DNA of 55,186 bases from positions 1-55,186 of IMG/VR virus record IMGVR_UViG_3300030098_001384; one strand, given 5' to 3'. Source of the stretch: a virus. The notes under the pieces are model-generated. The model was not told where the DNA came from. It worked only from the letters and a program-made list of their open reading frames with translations, and did no database searches. A program made the translations under genes and the position numbers. This document shows, piece by piece, positions 35,052 to 42,495 of this stretch (its first letter is position 1; the number at the start of each line of letters is the position of its first letter).

Positions 35052-36140
35052 TTATATTCTTGTATCCCTCATATAAGATTTTATATTTATGTATTCTGTG
35101 CGTAAAATCTGTATTTGATTTTTATATTCTTCGTAAGCCATTTGAGCAGCTTGTGGATCAGAACGAAGTACATAAGCATAATATTTAGCTCTAGTCGTAA
35201 TAACATCTTTAAATCTATCATCTAAATCTATAGTATCTCCATGTGCAGATAAATCTGTATGAATTTTCCAATATTCATATTGTATTTCATAATTACTTTG
35301 ATCTGGTACAGGAGATAAGCCAAATTTTTTATCTTGTGTAGGATAAACGTAGTCTGGCATTCCTTGTGAAGATTCGGAGTTAGTTAAATCTTTTTCTAAA
35401 TAATTCTTATTCCAATCATCGTAGGAAATATATGTTAATTTTTTTACTGGTATATTTTCAGATATTCTTACATAGTCTACATCTAATTGTACCCCAGATC
35501 CAGTTTCAAAATAAATATATGTAGTTTGTGCTGTTGCAGTAAATGTTGTATCTAAAATAGCACCTTCCCCAAAATCACTTACAGATTTTGTTGTATCTAA
35601 AACTTCTCCTCCACTTGCTGTAGTTCCTACTTTTATAGCTAAAGTACTATCTGAACTATTAGGACTCATAACTCTAACTTGTAATTTATATACTTTATTT
35701 TTCACTGTTGAAATAGATTGATACGCTGCTGCATCATTTAAATTTAGTCTACCATTACCACTGCTAGTATAAGATGGAGAACCATCACCTGTAGTCCATC
35801 CAGTTATATTAGATGTAAACTCTCCGTTTGTTACTAGCTCTTTTGGTACAAGCCTAAATGTATCCCAATCTATTTTTCTGTAAGCTAAATCTCCTGATTG
35901 TGGAGAATTAGAAGAAGGCAAAGCATATGTTCTCTGTCCAGTAGTTGTAATTTGTTTAGTGGCTTTATACAAATCAGGAATTTCAGATAATGAATTATAC
36001 ACTTCATGCATAGCTTTTATCACAAATTTCTTTACAGATGTTTGTATACCTCTGCTACTAGAAAACGTAGAAGATGTTAATTCTGCTTCGTTTAATTCGT
36101 TTAATACATTATTTACTAATGTTAGGTATGTGGTTGCCAT
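35052..36140 (-). CDS. Tail tubular protein A-like adaptor with inserted jelly-roll (CBM-like) domain, 362 aa
   Basis: The ends match T7 gp11-type adaptors: helical N-terminus (YLTLVNNVLNELNEAELTSS) and C-terminus (RFKDVITTRAKYYAYVLRSD...). In the middle, residues about 103-230, lies an inserted beta jelly roll beginning ELVTNGEFTSNITGWTTGDG with strands to LDVDYVRISE, the pattern of CBM4/9-type carbohydrate-binding modules. An exposed carbohydrate-binding insert in the tail ring could help bind cell-surface glycans. The insert is clear, while binding is inferred. Confidence 0.7.
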   Translation of the reverse strand: MATTYLTLVNNVLNELNEAELTSSTFSSSRGIQTSVKKFVIKAMHEVYNSLSEIPDLYKATKQITTTGQRTYALPSSNSPQSGDLAYRKIDWDTFRLVPKELVTNGEFTSNITGWTTGDGSPSYTSSGNGRLNLNDAAAYQSISTVKNKVYKLQVRVMSPNSSDSTLAIKVGTTASGGEVLDTTKSVSDFGEGAILDTTFTATAQTTYIYFETGSGVQLDVDYVRISENIPVKKLTYISYDDWNKNYLEKDLTNSESSQGMPDYVYPTQDKKFGLSPVPDQSNYEIQYEYWKIHTDLSAHGDTIDLDDRFKDVITTRAKYYAYVLRSDPQAAQMAYEEYKNQIQILRTEYINIKSYMRDTRI

Positions 36141-36153
36141 TTAACAATCCTAT

Positions 36154-36327
36154 TTAATCTTTTGTTATATCTGCATCTAATTTTTTTAATATTAAATTTA
36201 AACTTTGTTCTATTGAACGTAATCTAAGTTCGGTAGTATTTACAACTGGTTTAGGCATATCCTTAGGATAAGTTTTTGTTGTAACCAATTTTTCTCGTGC
36301 TTTTGAACCTATTTTATGTACTGTCAT
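36154..36327 (-). CDS. Small basic late protein, 57 aa, unknown
   Basis: Between the adaptor gene and the post-capsid terminator, the frame MTVHKIGSKAREKLVTTKTY runs to TAA at 36154. It ends in a helix (LRLRSIEQSLNLILKKLD). A modest ribosome site (AAAGAAAG) precedes the ATG. Its position suggests a head completion or adaptor accessory role. Confidence 0.55.
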   Translation of the reverse strand: MTVHKIGSKAREKLVTTKTYPKDMPKPVVNTTELRLRSIEQSLNLILKKLDADITKD

Positions 36328-36341
36328 AATTTTCTTTCTTT

Positions 36342-36371
36342 ATAAAAGGCAGGGGAGTTTTTAACCTCCCC
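36342..36371 (-). terminator. GC-rich hairpin downstream of capsid genes
   Basis: On the minus strand GGGGAG (36366-36371) pairs with CTCCCC (36352-36357) around an 8-base loop, followed by TGCCTTTTAT. The GC-rich stem is rare in this AT-rich genome. A partial terminator behind the capsid genes would raise capsid expression over tail genes, as in T7. Confidence 0.65.
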
Positions 36372-36383
36372 CACCAGATAGCA

Positions 36384-36857
36384 TTAAGTAGCAAAAGTTA
36401 CATTTTGTGATTCATTATCACCATGTCCATCACAGTCTGCCACGACTGCAAATACTCTTACCACGCAGTTTACTGATCCTGTTGCATTAGTAAGATCAAT
36501 AGTATCAGCTGCTGCATAATATGCATAGCCTATTGAGGTTGTCCCTAGACTGGAATCTCCAGCTCTAGCTCTAGTTGTTTCTATTCCTGCAGTAGCTGTA
36601 GATGCAGAAACATATCTGTCTACATCAGCTCCATCTCCAAGAGATAAAGTACCGGAGTTTCCAGCACTGTCTGCAGTTAAAACATCATACCCTGCGTATA
36701 AAACTAATGAATTAGCTGGAAGTTCTATAACTTGCACAACATCATTAGTTGTTATTGTAAATTCGCTAAAGTCTACGATTTCACTATAGACTTTAACGGT
36801 AGGTGCATTGGCCGAATGACCAGTTGACCCACCACCTGTTATGGTCCATGTTGCCAT
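36384..36857 (-). CDS. Capsid-associated (decoration?) protein, 157 aa
   Basis: A Thr/Ala/Ser-rich all-beta protein (FSEFTITTNDVVQVIELPAN; GTLSLGDGADVDRYVSAS) encoded right after the major capsid gene and before the terminator. Such proteins are often abundant virion components. It could be a head decoration protein. No motif proves it. Confidence 0.55.
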   Translation of the reverse strand: MATWTITGGGSTGHSANAPTVKVYSEIVDFSEFTITTNDVVQVIELPANSLVLYAGYDVLTADSAGNSGTLSLGDGADVDRYVSASTATAGIETTRARAGDSSLGTTSIGYAYYAAADTIDLTNATGSVNCVVRVFAVVADCDGHGDNESQNVTFAT

Positions 36858-36872
36858 TAATCATTCCTCCAA

Positions 36873-37844
36873 TTATGAGTTAAAGTCTGCGACACCTGCG
36901 AACACGCCTTTAAAGCCTGATCCAGATCCACGCAATACTTTTCTACCAAATACATGAAGTCCACGTACTATGTCAGCAAAACTATCTGGATCACGTATTA
37001 CTTCAGTTTTAGCAATATGTGAAGCAGTTGCTACTGCAGACATATGTCCAAATAGAACATACATCTCACCAGATGTTGATGATGGTCCAAAAGTCGCAGC
37101 TGCTGCTGTTCCTGCTGAACCTACTACCATAGTATTGGATTGATATAAATCAAATCCATGTATTTTTCTATCAGTTATTCTTCCGTTCATCAAAGCGGAT
37201 TGGTTACCTGTAGCTGATGCATCCAATATTGCAGGTGTTCCAGCTGCGTCAGTTTTTGCCAATCTGATTTGTGTCCAGAATTGTGGTGGTGCTACACACC
37301 AACGATTTTCTTCAGGTACATCATTCTCATCAAGAATTTGTTGAGCTGTACTTAGCATGTTTAATGCTTCGTTTACCGCATTGATAGAAACTGCAGATCC
37401 AGCAGTACCTAAATTACTATCGGTAGCTGCGTTATCAGCAATTGCTTTAAGAACATTGTAGTCATAGTTCTTTTTCAATGCGTATGCACCAGAAGAAGTA
37501 GCGAGAGCCTCCCAATTAGTGTGTGCTTGTCTCTCCTCAATGTCATCAACTTTAAATGCAAAGTAATTTCCTTGATCAACAGTTAATTGAATTTGATCAT
37601 CGGAAAGTTCTTGTGTATTTACAGATGTGCCACGAGCATAAGAAGCAACAGTAATGGTAGGTTCTTTTAGTATATTTACAGTATCACCAAAATTCTCAAT
37701 TTCGCCAGCGTAATCGGTATTTGTAATAGCTTCAGCAACCGATGCCCTACGGAAATATTTAAGAACTTTTTGACTGTATATAGCTGGGGCCCAATTTCCT
37801 TTTGCAAGGTTATTATAACCACCAGCTCTTGACATAGTAGCCAT
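36873..37844 (-). CDS. Major capsid protein, HK97-fold type, 323 aa
   Basis: It lies right after the scaffold and before the capsid-associated gene. The length and motifs fit marine podovirus major capsids: NTDYAGEIENFGDTVNILKE (E-loop region), VDQGNYFAFKVDDIEERQAH, the helix NAVNEALNMLSTAQQILDEN with RWCVAPPQFWTQIRL, and the end DIVRGLHVFGRKVL. The pattern 'VNI..P...V..Y..G' followed by 'KYFAF.VDDI...Q' is familiar from this capsid family. No maturation protease gene is seen, as usual in podoviruses with a separate scaffold. Confidence 0.88.
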   Translation of the reverse strand: MATMSRAGGYNNLAKGNWAPAIYSQKVLKYFRRASVAEAITNTDYAGEIENFGDTVNILKEPTITVASYARGTSVNTQELSDDQIQLTVDQGNYFAFKVDDIEERQAHTNWEALATSSGAYALKKNYDYNVLKAIADNAATDSNLGTAGSAVSINAVNEALNMLSTAQQILDENDVPEENRWCVAPPQFWTQIRLAKTDAAGTPAILDASATGNQSALMNGRITDRKIHGFDLYQSNTMVVGSAGTAAAATFGPSSTSGEMYVLFGHMSAVATASHIAKTEVIRDPDSFADIVRGLHVFGRKVLRGSGSGFKGVFAGVADFNS

Positions 37845-37867
37845 ACTATAGTCCTCCCTAGTTTAAG

Positions 37868-38803
37868 TTATGCCTCAAAATCAATACGGCCCTCTTTTTG
37901 AGCAGCATCAATTTCAGCTTCGTTTTTTTCAAATTCCCAAGGTTTCATATGTTGTATTTCAGACATTTTCCATATTCTTCCATCACCACCAACATTAATA
38001 CTTGCTGGATTTGATGTTGTTTTGGACACTGCCTGAGCTGCATCAGATTTCCTCTTGGAAGCTCTTTTTGTTGACGAAATACCCACATCGGCTTTGTATA
38101 AATCAACAGTGCGAATTGCCCATCTAGGATCGGTATTGTTTTTACGAATACCATCAGCTATACTGGCAGGTTGTTCCTCAAGCCATGCTAAAAATTCAGG
38201 AGTAGCCTTGATTTCATTAAAATCAGGGTGGGCTGAAGTTAGCTGCTTATATGCAGACTGAACAATTAACTTTTGCTCTTTTTCGGTAAGTTCAGAGATC
38301 TTAGCCTTTAGATCAGCAGTTTGTTGGTCAGCCATTTTATGTGAAATAGTTTCTACAACTTGATATACGTCTGGGTATTTTTCTCTAAATTGCTCTAACT
38401 CTTCTATAGTCTTTGGAGGAGTATAAGCTTCTCGTTTACTTTCAGCAACTTTTGTTTGAGCTTCCAAAGTTTCTTTTTCTTGTTTCCACTCATTTAGTTT
38501 CTGATCATAATACTTTTTTAAATCATCATACCTTTTCTTAAAATCATGTTCGGCTTTAGGTTCTCTGTAATCACCGACTTTTTCAGTAGGAACTTCCTCA
38601 CTATTAGGAACTGCACTCATATTATTTGAATCCATAAAACCTTGAGGCTCTTGCTGGGTAGCTTCTTCAGTGCCAGCAGCTTCTTGTTCTTCTGGATCGT
38701 CTTTGTATACATCGTCTTTATAAGCTCCTTGATACATCTTTTCTCTTGCATCATCTTTGATGGGTGTATCAGGTTTATTTGTAGTCTTCAGTTTTTTCGT
38801 CAT
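37868..38803 (-). CDS. Capsid assembly scaffolding protein, 311 aa
   Basis: The start at 38803 (MTKKLKTTNKPDTPIKDDAR) has GGAGAGAAGAAC at ideal spacing and is preferred over 38842. The protein is highly charged and helical: an acidic N-terminal third, a long coiled region (DLKKYYDQKLNEWKQEKETL), then a helix-turn DFNEIKATPEFLAWLEEQP and a basic end region. Its position directly upstream of the capsid gene and its composition are typical of podovirus scaffolds. Confidence 0.8.
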   Translation of the reverse strand: MTKKLKTTNKPDTPIKDDAREKMYQGAYKDDVYKDDPEEQEAAGTEEATQQEPQGFMDSNNMSAVPNSEEVPTEKVGDYREPKAEHDFKKRYDDLKKYYDQKLNEWKQEKETLEAQTKVAESKREAYTPPKTIEELEQFREKYPDVYQVVETISHKMADQQTADLKAKISELTEKEQKLIVQSAYKQLTSAHPDFNEIKATPEFLAWLEEQPASIADGIRKNNTDPRWAIRTVDLYKADVGISSTKRASKRKSDAAQAVSKTTSNPASINVGGDGRIWKMSEIQHMKPWEFEKNEAEIDAAQKEGRIDFEA

Positions 38804-38856
38804 GTTCTTCTCTCCATGTGGGGCCTTTTCTAGGGTAGCCACTTCGGTTGTTGTAT

Positions 38857-38911
38857 GTAGGTGCCATTGAAGAAATGGGTAGCCTACGCTATATTTAGTC
38901 CTAAGACTAAA
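38857..38911 (-). promoter_or_regulatory. Two hairpins in the scaffold/capsid leader
   Basis: In the 70-base gap upstream of the scaffold gene, GTAGG (38857-38861) pairs with CCTAC (38883-38887) outside CCATT (38864-38868) with AATGG (38874-38878). A second stem, TTTAGTC (38894-38900) with GACTAAA (38905-38911), has a 4-base loop. No T-run follows either, so these look like RNA processing or stabilising structures rather than terminators. Confidence 0.45.
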
Positions 38912-38914
38912 ACT

Positions 38915-39769
38915 CTATGTAAGACCAGCCATTTGGTCTTGTAATACCGGTGGTGTTTTTTGTTGGGGTGGAGGAGGTGGTGCTTCTTCTTGTTGAGCTA
39001 GTTTTTCCTCTGTTTCCTTCTTACCACGGTTGTTAATTTTTTCTAATCTGTCATACCCAATTATGTTTGCTAGTGCATCTGGTATGACAACTTCTCCATT
39101 TGATACAAGAATGTCTTCTGCATCAGTTGGAACTTTGCCAAAGTTTAATTTTATTCCTTTTTGTTCTGCATACTCTTTTGCAGATTGTATCATTTCATTT
39201 ATATCTTTTAACCCAGCGTGTCTTACTGCTGCTGCGTTTATTACAAATCCATCACTCTTTGCTGGTACATCATCAGCTACACCAGATTCATCTGCTCCGG
39301 CTACATCTACTACACCAACTGGTCCAGCTGCTACATCTCCGGGATTACCTGCGGGTTCTACATTTTCTTGAATAACAGGCGGAACACCTCCCTCAGCCAT
39401 TCTAGGCATTTCTTGAGGCCTTTCAGGAGCATTCTCAGGGGCATTTTCAGGCACTTCCCTCTGTACGGGCTGTAAAGGGGCCTGCATTTGATTTTGACCT
39501 TCTTGGGCTACCTCTATAGCCGGAGACTCTCCAGACCGCAATGCTAGGGCCTCTAATTCACCCGATTTTTGTAACTCCTCTACAGATTTTCCAGTATGGA
39601 CCTTTACCATCAACATATTGTATTCTTCTAACACAGGAATTATTTCTGCCAACCGTTTTTGTTCTTCCGGTGATAAATTCTGCTGAATTAGCCCTGCTAT
39701 GTTTTCAGATTCTGCAGCAGAACTACCTTCTGTCAAAAACTCATGGTCTAGTTCTTCAAAATTAAGCAT
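38915..39769 (-). CDS. Late protein with Pro/Glu linker and GG motif, 284 aa
   Basis: Three parts are visible: an acidic helical N-terminus, a Pro/Asn/Glu linker with tandem ENAPENAPERP and the MAEGGVPPV motif, and a C-terminal domain (FVINAAAVRHAGLKDINEMI...; SNGEVVIPDALANIIGYDRL). This final 'DGFVI...A....GL.....' plus 'V.V.NGEVVIP...A...G...L' pattern recurs in marine phage head-region proteins of unknown role. It ends with a poly-Pro segment (APPPPPQQKT). It overlaps the lysozyme gene. Confidence 0.6.
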   Translation of the reverse strand: MLNFEELDHEFLTEGSSAAESENIAGLIQQNLSPEEQKRLAEIIPVLEEYNMLMVKVHTGKSVEELQKSGELEALALRSGESPAIEVAQEGQNQMQAPLQPVQREVPENAPENAPERPQEMPRMAEGGVPPVIQENVEPAGNPGDVAAGPVGVVDVAGADESGVADDVPAKSDGFVINAAAVRHAGLKDINEMIQSAKEYAEQKGIKLNFGKVPTDAEDILVSNGEVVIPDALANIIGYDRLEKINNRGKKETEEKLAQQEEAPPPPPQQKTPPVLQDQMAGLT

Positions 39770-40199
39770 CTTCTATTAACCCTGTTACATATTTAGCTCG
39801 TCTAGCTGTTTGTTTTGCCCACCGAGAGTTTCGTGCCTCTATAGCAGCTTCTTTAAAACGATTCTCTTTTAGTAATGCAAGAGTTTTTTTAAACTTTAAT
39901 AACCCTGTCATACCCAACTGAAATCTCATGTGCATCAACGCCATCTGTGCTTTTGCTGGTACAGCTCTCCACCAAGGTAAACTGTTGTCTAAACTTTTTG
40001 CACATTCGTCTATATCGTTGTGTAGTAAATAGATGGCTTCATCTTTTGTAATCTTGCCACCTTTTTCTGGATCTATTAATCTTCCTACACCAATTGTAGC
40101 ATAACCTTCACTATCTACATATTGATGAAGTACTAGCCCCTCGTGGTCTATCAACGAGTCTACCAGTTCAGATTTACGAAAACTATCTACTACTGTCAT
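39762..40199 (-). CDS. Endolysin, T4-lysozyme type, 145 aa
   Basis: Muramidase that breaks peptidoglycan at lysis. The start ATG 40199 overlaps the holin TGA as ATGA. The catalytic residues keep T4 lysozyme spacing exactly: Glu20 (LIDHEG), Asp29 (YVDSEG) and Thr35 (ATIGVGR), that is E-x8-D-x5-T. Later parts (NSLPWWRAVPAKAQMALMHM; GLLKFKKTLALLKENRFKEA) fit the family C-terminal lobe. No signal or anchor sequence is present, so release through the holin encoded next door is expected. Confidence 0.93.
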   Translation of the reverse strand: MTVVDSFRKSELVDSLIDHEGLVLHQYVDSEGYATIGVGRLIDPEKGGKITKDEAIYLLHNDIDECAKSLDNSLPWWRAVPAKAQMALMHMRFQLGMTGLLKFKKTLALLKENRFKEAAIEARNSRWAKQTARRAKYVTGLIEDA

Positions 40200-40588
40200 T
40201 TTTTTGCAAACATTTTTGTTGCCCAACGAATACCGAGTGATGCAGATATTGCACCGATAAAGGTGTAACTATACCACTCTGGTGCATTTGCTACATATTC
40301 CCATCCTAACATTACAAACTCTTGTGTCCAAGGAAGGAATGATCCAATAAAAGGCAAAGTTATAACTAGCAATGCAAATTCATCTTTCCAACTGTACTGT
40401 TGTTGACGAAGTGCTTCTATGTCATAATTTATTTCTGATTCAGCTGTTCTTTCTATCTGTCTTATTTGAGCATTTACTTTTGCTTGTTCTACTTTTACTT
40501 TGTTTTCAGCTTTAATAGTGCGTTCTTGCATGTAAGACTTTACAGGTTCGCTGACTAAACTGATAATTGGTCCTAAAAAACTTAACAT
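40196..40588 (-). CDS. Holin of the three-TM type, 130 aa
   Basis: The N-terminal hydrophobic segment (LSFLGPIISLVSEPVKSY) is followed by a charged helix with many Lys/Glu/Gln, and then two membrane helices (EFALLVITLPFIGSFLPW and SYTFIGAISASLGIRWATKM). This matches the Holin_3TMs pattern I know, in which 'K....W......' is typical before the second membrane helix. ATGA coupling with the lysozyme supports a lysis cassette. It would set lysis timing by forming holes in the inner membrane. Confidence 0.8.
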   Translation of the reverse strand: MLSFLGPIISLVSEPVKSYMQERTIKAENKVKVEQAKVNAQIRQIERTAESEINYDIEALRQQQYSWKDEFALLVITLPFIGSFLPWTQEFVMLGWEYVANAPEWYSYTFIGAISASLGIRWATKMFAKK

Positions 40589-40598
40589 TGTTTTTCCT

Positions 40599-42260
40599 TT
40601 AAATTATTGTATATGATCCCGTAAGATTTTTATGTAACATTTCAAATAATGTAGCTGGTCGTTCTCCGTAAGCAACTATATTTTGTGTATGACGACCATG
40701 ATAATCTTTTGGACTATTTGGATCTGGCCTTCCAGTGTCTCTTCTTGTTGTTACTGTAGTGTATTCTCCAGATAGCGGAGTATTTATTCCTGCGCTTACT
40801 GGATCTACTAATCCACCATTTTTATAGGCCATATCTTGATACCTCTTATTAAAATCTTCCATTTTTGCTTTATAATCTTCTTGGCTAGTAATTGGTTGCC
40901 CGTTATACGTTGGAGTTCCTGTAACCAGTCCTTCTGTTTCAAGTATTGCACGGATCATTGTACTAGAATCAGAATACCCAGTTTCTCCCGTGCTATCATA
41001 TCTTGCTAACCGAGGGTTTTCTTGAATAAATTTTTGCCAGCGGTTGCCATTAAATTGTAATCCAAAGTCTTTTACATATTGATTTACATAATCAGCTATA
41101 CTTGCCCCAACAGCCTGTCCACTTTCTTTTCTAAAAGCATTGTAACCATATCCTGCTGTAGTCATTAACTTATTAGAGCTTGCTTTTAGATCAACACCAC
41201 CAAACGCTGGTTTAGGTTTGCTTCCTCCAAAAAGATGACTCAATGCAAATTTTGCTGCGTGTAAAATAGCTATTGGTACAGCTGTTGCAGGATTAATGAG
41301 TGTTATAAGGCTTGTACCAGCTCCAAATAAATCTCCTTTTTTTATACCATCATATATACCATAAGCACTTGCAAGATTTCCTAATGTAGCCCATGTACTA
41401 GACGCTGTAGATTTTGCTTGTCCTGCTAAACCCGTTTGAAAAGGAACATTGCCTGATGCTCCTACGTTAGTAAATGTAGATAATCCTGTTTGTGTTCCAG
41501 CCCGTACACCTAAATTTGCTAATCCTGAAACTGCTCCTGAAGCAAAAGGCATCATAGAAACATTGCCTTGGCCTGCTAAAGATGCCGGTGGAGCAGAACT
41601 TAATCCTACGGAAGATTGTGTTGGGTATGTTCCTAGGTATCCTGTTGAATAAGGTTGGCGATAGCCTCCTTGTGAAATATCATAAGCTCCAGTAGTTTGA
41701 ATTTCTGAAGGTGGATTTGTAAAAAAATCTCTTATAGATTCATAACCTTTTATAGCATACCTTTTTGCTGGATCTACTAATTGTTGTAAGTCTAACTCAC
41801 CTATTGGTGGTGGAGTATCTAAATCTCCTTCAGCAGCTGCTTCGGCAAGTTCTTCTTCTGCTGTTTTTCCTGATATGCCTACAGGTTTTAATGCTGCATC
41901 TGGTCCTGTGCCTCTACCAATATTACTAAACTCTATTGGATCTGTAGTAAAAGGAGAAGAACTTTTAAAAACAGCATCTATTTTATCTGATGCAGATTCA
42001 GCATCTGGATCTTCAAAAGTAGATAAATCTCCAGTAAATAAATCTTTCTTTCTTAAATTTACAGCAATATTACCTTGAAGTTGCACATCTACTTTATTTG
42101 CATCACTAGGTTTTATATCTTCTGGAGTAAGAGACTCTGCAATATCTTTTTGCATCTTCTCAGCCATAGCAGTATCAAATTGACTTTCTGGTATTTTGCC
42201 AAAATTTTCTTGGTCTAAACTTACAGAAGCTGAGTCAAATGTGTTTTGTTCAATTGCCAT
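40599..42260 (-). CDS. Virion-associated protein with GG motif, 553 aa, unknown
   Basis: The N-terminal third is polar and acidic. The middle is Gly/Ala/Ser-rich with repeats of small residues (SVGLSSAPPASLAGQGNVSM) and a hydrophobic part (DLFGAGTSLITLINPATAVP; ILHAAKFALSHLFGG) that could insert in a membrane. The C-terminal part includes FGGVDLKASSNKLMTTAGYG and YKNGGLVDPVSAG. Likely a head/tail or ejected protein, by its position between portal and lysis genes. Not recognised. Confidence 0.55.
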   Translation of the reverse strand: MAIEQNTFDSASVSLDQENFGKIPESQFDTAMAEKMQKDIAESLTPEDIKPSDANKVDVQLQGNIAVNLRKKDLFTGDLSTFEDPDAESASDKIDAVFKSSSPFTTDPIEFSNIGRGTGPDAALKPVGISGKTAEEELAEAAAEGDLDTPPPIGELDLQQLVDPAKRYAIKGYESIRDFFTNPPSEIQTTGAYDISQGGYRQPYSTGYLGTYPTQSSVGLSSAPPASLAGQGNVSMMPFASGAVSGLANLGVRAGTQTGLSTFTNVGASGNVPFQTGLAGQAKSTASSTWATLGNLASAYGIYDGIKKGDLFGAGTSLITLINPATAVPIAILHAAKFALSHLFGGSKPKPAFGGVDLKASSNKLMTTAGYGYNAFRKESGQAVGASIADYVNQYVKDFGLQFNGNRWQKFIQENPRLARYDSTGETGYSDSSTMIRAILETEGLVTGTPTYNGQPITSQEDYKAKMEDFNKRYQDMAYKNGGLVDPVSAGINTPLSGEYTTVTTRRDTGRPDPNSPKDYHGRHTQNIVAYGERPATLFEMLHKNLTGSYTII

Positions 42261-42495
42261 TCCTGTTCATTTCCTTAAAGTTATCCTTCAGTTTGAGGAG
42301 CATTTCCAGTAAACCCGCTTTCCCCTGCAGCCGGTACACCTCCAACTCCGATGGTGCCATTACCAGTGCCGTTAAGGTCTGCTTGTGGAGGTCCTTCAGG
42401 TAGTCCTCCAACACCTGCCATTCCATCTTGTCCTGCCCCAGCAGCGGGGCTAGGGCCTTGAGTGGCTCCTTGAGCTTCTTCAGGTTGTTGGGCAT
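42250..42495 (-). CDS. Overprinted small helical protein inside portal 3' end, 81 aa
   Basis: ATG 42495 has AAGGATTACAAG before it. The frame runs out of phase within the last 215 bases of the portal gene and ends just inside the next gene. The product begins MPNNLKKLKEPLKALAPLLG and contains VLEDYLKDLHKQTLTALVMA and LEVYRLQGKAGLLEMLLKLK, a pattern (W..L..YL......L......E..R.QG....L..LL.L) that I know from small proteins encoded next to phage portals. The portal C-terminus encoded by the same DNA is low-complexity Gly/Pro/Ala/Gln, as expected if this frame carries the selective constraint. Confidence 0.65.
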   Translation of the reverse strand: MPNNLKKLKEPLKALAPLLGQDKMEWQVLEDYLKDLHKQTLTALVMAPSELEVYRLQGKAGLLEMLLKLKDNFKEMNRNGN

